A stretch of DNA of 64,000 nt from Heliocybe sulcata (lineage: Eukaryota > Basidiomycota > Agaricomycetes > Gloeophyllales > Gloeophyllaceae): positions 286,591-350,590 of the forward strand of contig ML213505.1 in NCBI GenBank assembly GCA_004369045.1, given 5' to 3'. The notes beneath the pieces are model-generated. The model saw only the letters and a list, made by a program, of their open reading frames with translations, had not been told where the DNA came from and did not search any database. The translations under genes and the position numbers were made by a program. Of the stretch, positions 61,228-64,000 are shown piece after piece; within the stretch, counting starts at the first letter, position 1; every line of letters starts with the position of its first letter.

Positions 61228-62498
61228 ATTGTAAAGGAGGTGCTGCTGTACACCAAGGGAATCGATGTCAAAAGCTCGGTGCAGGTTATATGTGACTTAC
61301 AATGCAGAGTTACTAAGCTGAGTATCAGATGAAGTCGCGGATAGGCTGTCTTGGGATGAGGTCTGTATCTCGCCTGGACGCCTTTTATTCGTCCCTTCGG
61401 TCTCTCTAATTTCCGGGTGAAACATCGCAGAGGCGTCAGGCCCATGAAAGCTATCCACCATTTCCAAAGCCAATGCGCTGATAGGCATCTGTTCAGGCCA
61501 CTATTGACGGAAAGGAGGACAGAAAATTGCGAGCGAGCACAGTTTCAGAGCAACATCATAGCGCCGTACAAGATCAGTGGAAGCGTATTCCACGGAACGC
61601 GGAAGGCAATCATCAACATAGTGCCAGAAGCACTGGATAGGCTACGGGACTTCGTGATGTGCGTCCCCCGCGTCGCGAGAATCTTCATCATTCGAGGTAT
61701 TGGCAGGCGGGGATGCAGTAGAAATTGTCGGAACAGCGCCGCATCTGCATGTCATAGAAATACGGGATTGTTGACTTCCCGGATGTGCATCGCTTTAGGA
61801 GAACTACAATATTAGTGTAATGGAGCGTACTCGCCACTGTCCAATTTTCTTTGTTCGTATTTGGCTTGTGGCACGCTCACACCGGGCCGTGCCCGGACTC
61901 GGCTATGTGCATCGTATTCACCTTCAATATGCCTAGGTTGCTAGATGCGCTGGTTTGTTTTCTATTGGAATCCAATTATCATCACCAAGGCGTTTCCCTA
62001 CGCTGGACCTTATGTAAGTTTGTACCTTGCTATTGGCCGGGTACGAGTATGCATCAAGGATAATATTGCTGGCCCCACAGGCCTCCCCCGGTTGAACGTT
62101 GAGTGCGAAGAGCGCGGGGGATCTGTGCTGAGGAGAGATCTAACAGGGCATTGCGCTCTTGCTCTAAGGCTGCGTGGCTCGGATTATTCTCTCTTCCGTA
62201 ACAGCCTGAACCTGTGTCTCCTAGATTCTCGGCTTTGTCAATTGTGGCACCGTACACCGGTACTACCGACTGGCCCGCTCCGTCTACACCAAATACCCAT
62301 TCGTCTGTATGACATCAGGAGGAACGCAGACATGAAAAGAAAGCCTGCAGATTTTACTGACCGCGCAATAACGCAACCAAGACTTCACTTCAAACTCCAG
62401 TCTATCAGTAAGTTCGCACCTGCAGCAATAGACTGCGATGACCTCTAACATACGGTTACCTCCTCTCCCCGTACAGTAGCAATTAACATCAACAGAAC
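61228..62498. other. Region between divergent KP4-like copies 2 and 3
   Basis: About 1.27 kb without a supported gene. The left half is the duplicated upstream DNA of copy 2. A segment near 62,165-62,240 weakly resembles 60,515-60,600 (shared GGCTGCGT-GCTC and a CCTGTGTCTC-like end), suggesting further reshuffled array DNA. No TATA box was found close to copy 3. Confidence 0.5.
61374..61390 (-). promoter_or_regulatory. Shared promoter element of KP4-like copy 2
   Basis: The same 17 bases as at 59,398-59,414, again 147 bp upstream of the ATG. The surrounding sequence is more diverged, so the block may be under selection. Confidence 0.65.
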
Positions 62499-62932
62499 AT
62501 GTTCACGTTCAGCACCATAACTGCGGTCGCAGGCGCGCTTCTGCTCGTCCCTGCAGCCACGGCTTCCACACTCACCACCCGTGCCCCGCCCTCATGCGTA
62601 GGCAGCGCCTCCTGCATCAACCACGACATCACCAGCGACTGTCAAGCCGGGCTCGCTCTCATCCAAAAGGGGGCCAATTACACTGACCAGGCTCAGTTCT
62701 CCAGTGGCCACTGCTACAGTAAGGCCCATTTACCGACATGATGATGGCGACAGCGTACTGATTATTAACTCCAGTCCTATACGCCACCAACGGCGATGGG
62801 CCCCAGCCCGTATCTGGCCAGGTCATATACGACACTGCGAATGTTATCCTCAACAATTGCGATATTCGCTGTGGAAGTTACGAGACCGGCAATTGCGAGA
62901 AGTGCCATGTGACCATCAACTACCGCAGCTGA
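62499..62932 (+). CDS. KP4-like small secreted protein, copy 3 (opposite strand)
   Basis: Exons 62,499-62,718 and 62,775-62,932 with a 56-bp intron give 125 residues. The signal peptide is MFTFSTITAVAGALLLVPAA. The mature part starts TRAPPSCVGSASC and is shorter at the N-terminus than the other copies. It continues DCQAGLALIQKGANYTDQAQ, FSSGHCY, LYATNGDGPQPVSGQVIYDT and CHVTINYRS. Eight cysteines and the intron site are conserved. It lies on the other strand and lacks the 17-bp promoter block, so it may be expressed differently. Confidence 0.8.
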
Positions 62933-63312
62933 AGCTTGAAGTCCCGTAGCACAGATGCTGAATCTGTAGTCTGATGTGCTTCCGAAGTAGAGACCTTGAA
63001 TGGGTAAATGGCCGATGCGCATAATCATGCCACGGCTTGGTTTCGAGCATTTCTATCCACGCTCCATCCGGTAGAGCCGGAATGCAGCGAAGTCAGCGAT
63101 ACATGGGGATGATATATGGCATAAGATACAGCCGTGGTCCCATCGCACCTATGGAACTACTTGAGGCGGCGCGGCCAGTTTTAATCTTTGGGTCTGTGAA
63201 ACTTGCAAAAATGCTCCCAGTATTCATCACAACCCAAGAACCTAGATTAGTATATTACTCGTTCGACACCACGAAAGATCAAAAGACCTGAGGTTCCCGC
63301 TCCTTCATGGGT
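62933..63312. other. Convergent 3' UTRs
   Basis: About 380 bases between the stops of KP4-like copy 3 and the TLC-domain gene; no gene seen. Confidence 0.45.
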
Positions 63313-64000
63313 CTACTCAACCTTCCTCTTATCGCCTTGCCCATAGGTGACGGCACCATTTCCGTTCTGCAGTTTCGGAACCTCCGCTCCATTCGTCACG
63401 CCATCCACCGAGGAGGGAGACTTGAAGCGTCTACGCAGAGCGGACATCATCTTGAAGAACCTGCGTGCGGCACGCGAGTGATTTCATTTCAGTTAGGTCT
63501 GGGCGTGGAGAGGTTGAGGAAGGAGAGACGCACCAAACCCAGTTCAGTACATTCAGCACGATGTTGCCGATGCCGTATACAAGCAAGTAGGCAGTGGGGA
63601 GGACGGGGGCGGCGTCACGGAGGGTGCCGAAGAATTCGTAGGACTGTAGACATAGATCAGGTCCTTCTCTCGCCCTGTAGCTACTAATAGACGCTATGCG
63701 TGAGAGGAAAACACACCATCATCCCTCCGTAGACGATACGGGCGCCAAAGAAGCTAACGAGGAGGCAGAGGCCGTTGAGAAGTTGGAGAGGCGAGCCGGT
63801 GAGGGAGAGTTTGTCGAGAAAGTAGTGGGTGTTGAGAAAGGGGGTCGAGCTGTGTATTAGTGGTAGTATGGGAGTGATGCAGGTCAGCTGAGGGGAATAG
63901 GGAAGGTGCAGGAGGTAAGTAAGGAGAGGGAAGAAGTGCTTACAGTTCCCAGAGGAGAAAGCGAGCTCCATAGTACGCGAGAAAGGGTTTCTAAACCAGA
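63313..64000 (-). CDS. TLC-domain membrane protein (TMEM56/TRAM-LAG1-CLN8 type), 5' end outside window
   Basis: The last four exons of a minus-strand gene. From the window edge they read PFLAYYGARFLLWE (exon starts at 63,990 after a TAG acceptor), STPFLNTHYFLDKLSLTGSP, LQLLNGLCLLVSFFGARIVY, then SYEFFGTLRDAAPVLPTAYL and a C-terminal exon with FFKMMSALRRRFKSPSSVDG, ending GDKRKVE at 63,313. The LWE-STPFLN and FFGARIVYG motifs belong to the TLC fold of the TMEM56/FAM57-like branch. These are multi-helix membrane proteins of the ER or Golgi, some linked to ceramide or lipid metabolism. The first part of the protein lies beyond the window. All three introns keep the frame. Confidence 0.85.

Overview
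The window is nuclear DNA of a filamentous basidiomycete, most likely a mushroom-forming Agaricomycete. The genes are compact and cut by many introns of about 40-65 bp with GT...AG ends, several proteins are of types typical of Agaricomycetes (seven-helix membrane protein, F-box/LRR remnant, KP4-like secreted proteins, 'glycopeptide'-type secreted protein), and tryptophan synthase is the fungal alpha-beta fusion. I found no transposon, virus-derived element, rRNA or CRISPR array. The one RNA gene is an intron-containing tRNA-Ser(AGA).

Layout, left to right. 0.7-6.4 kb: a GID7/WDR26 ubiquitin-ligase subunit and an Ecl1-type zinc protein (both minus). 8.8-20.1 kb: VPS54 (minus), tryptophan synthase (minus), divergent from an asparaginase with ankyrin repeats (plus), then a Csm1/Pcs1 kinetochore protein (minus). 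22.0-27.5 kb: a triple-KH RNA-binding protein, BRX1 and an arrestin-like protein (all plus). 27.9-34.7 kb: a 2H cyclic phosphodiesterase, an unknown protein, a lipid-anchored nucleotidyltransferase-fold protein, a calcineurin-like phosphoesterase and a DUF1776 protein. 34.8 kb: tRNA-Ser. 35.8-46.5 kb: a seven-helix membrane protein, ATP synthase beta, an F-box/LRR remnant, a secreted glycopeptide-like protein, a 75-residue two-exon gene and a calcium-binding alternative NADH dehydrogenase. 46.8-58.4 kb: CLP1, an allantoate-type MFS transporter, GDP-mannose 4,6-dehydratase, a three-exon G-protein gamma subunit, an unknown coiled-coil protein and SAM37/metaxin. 58.8-62.9 kb: three KP4-like secreted-protein genes. 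63.3 kb to the end: a TLC-domain protein running off the window.

Most genes are single-copy housekeeping genes (GARP tethering, ribosome assembly, mRNA 3' processing, mitochondrial respiration and import, chromosome segregation). The accessory parts are the nucleotidyltransferase/phosphoesterase neighbourhood around 28-32 kb, the 39.6-43.5 kb interval with a gene remnant and duplicated promoter sequence, and the KP4-like array, where two copies and their upstream DNA form a 1,976-bp tandem duplication. Two genes, G-gamma and the 75-aa gene, are made of exons too short to stand out as long open frames and were assembled from splice signals. Exon boundaries are my own reading of splice signals, not transcript data.
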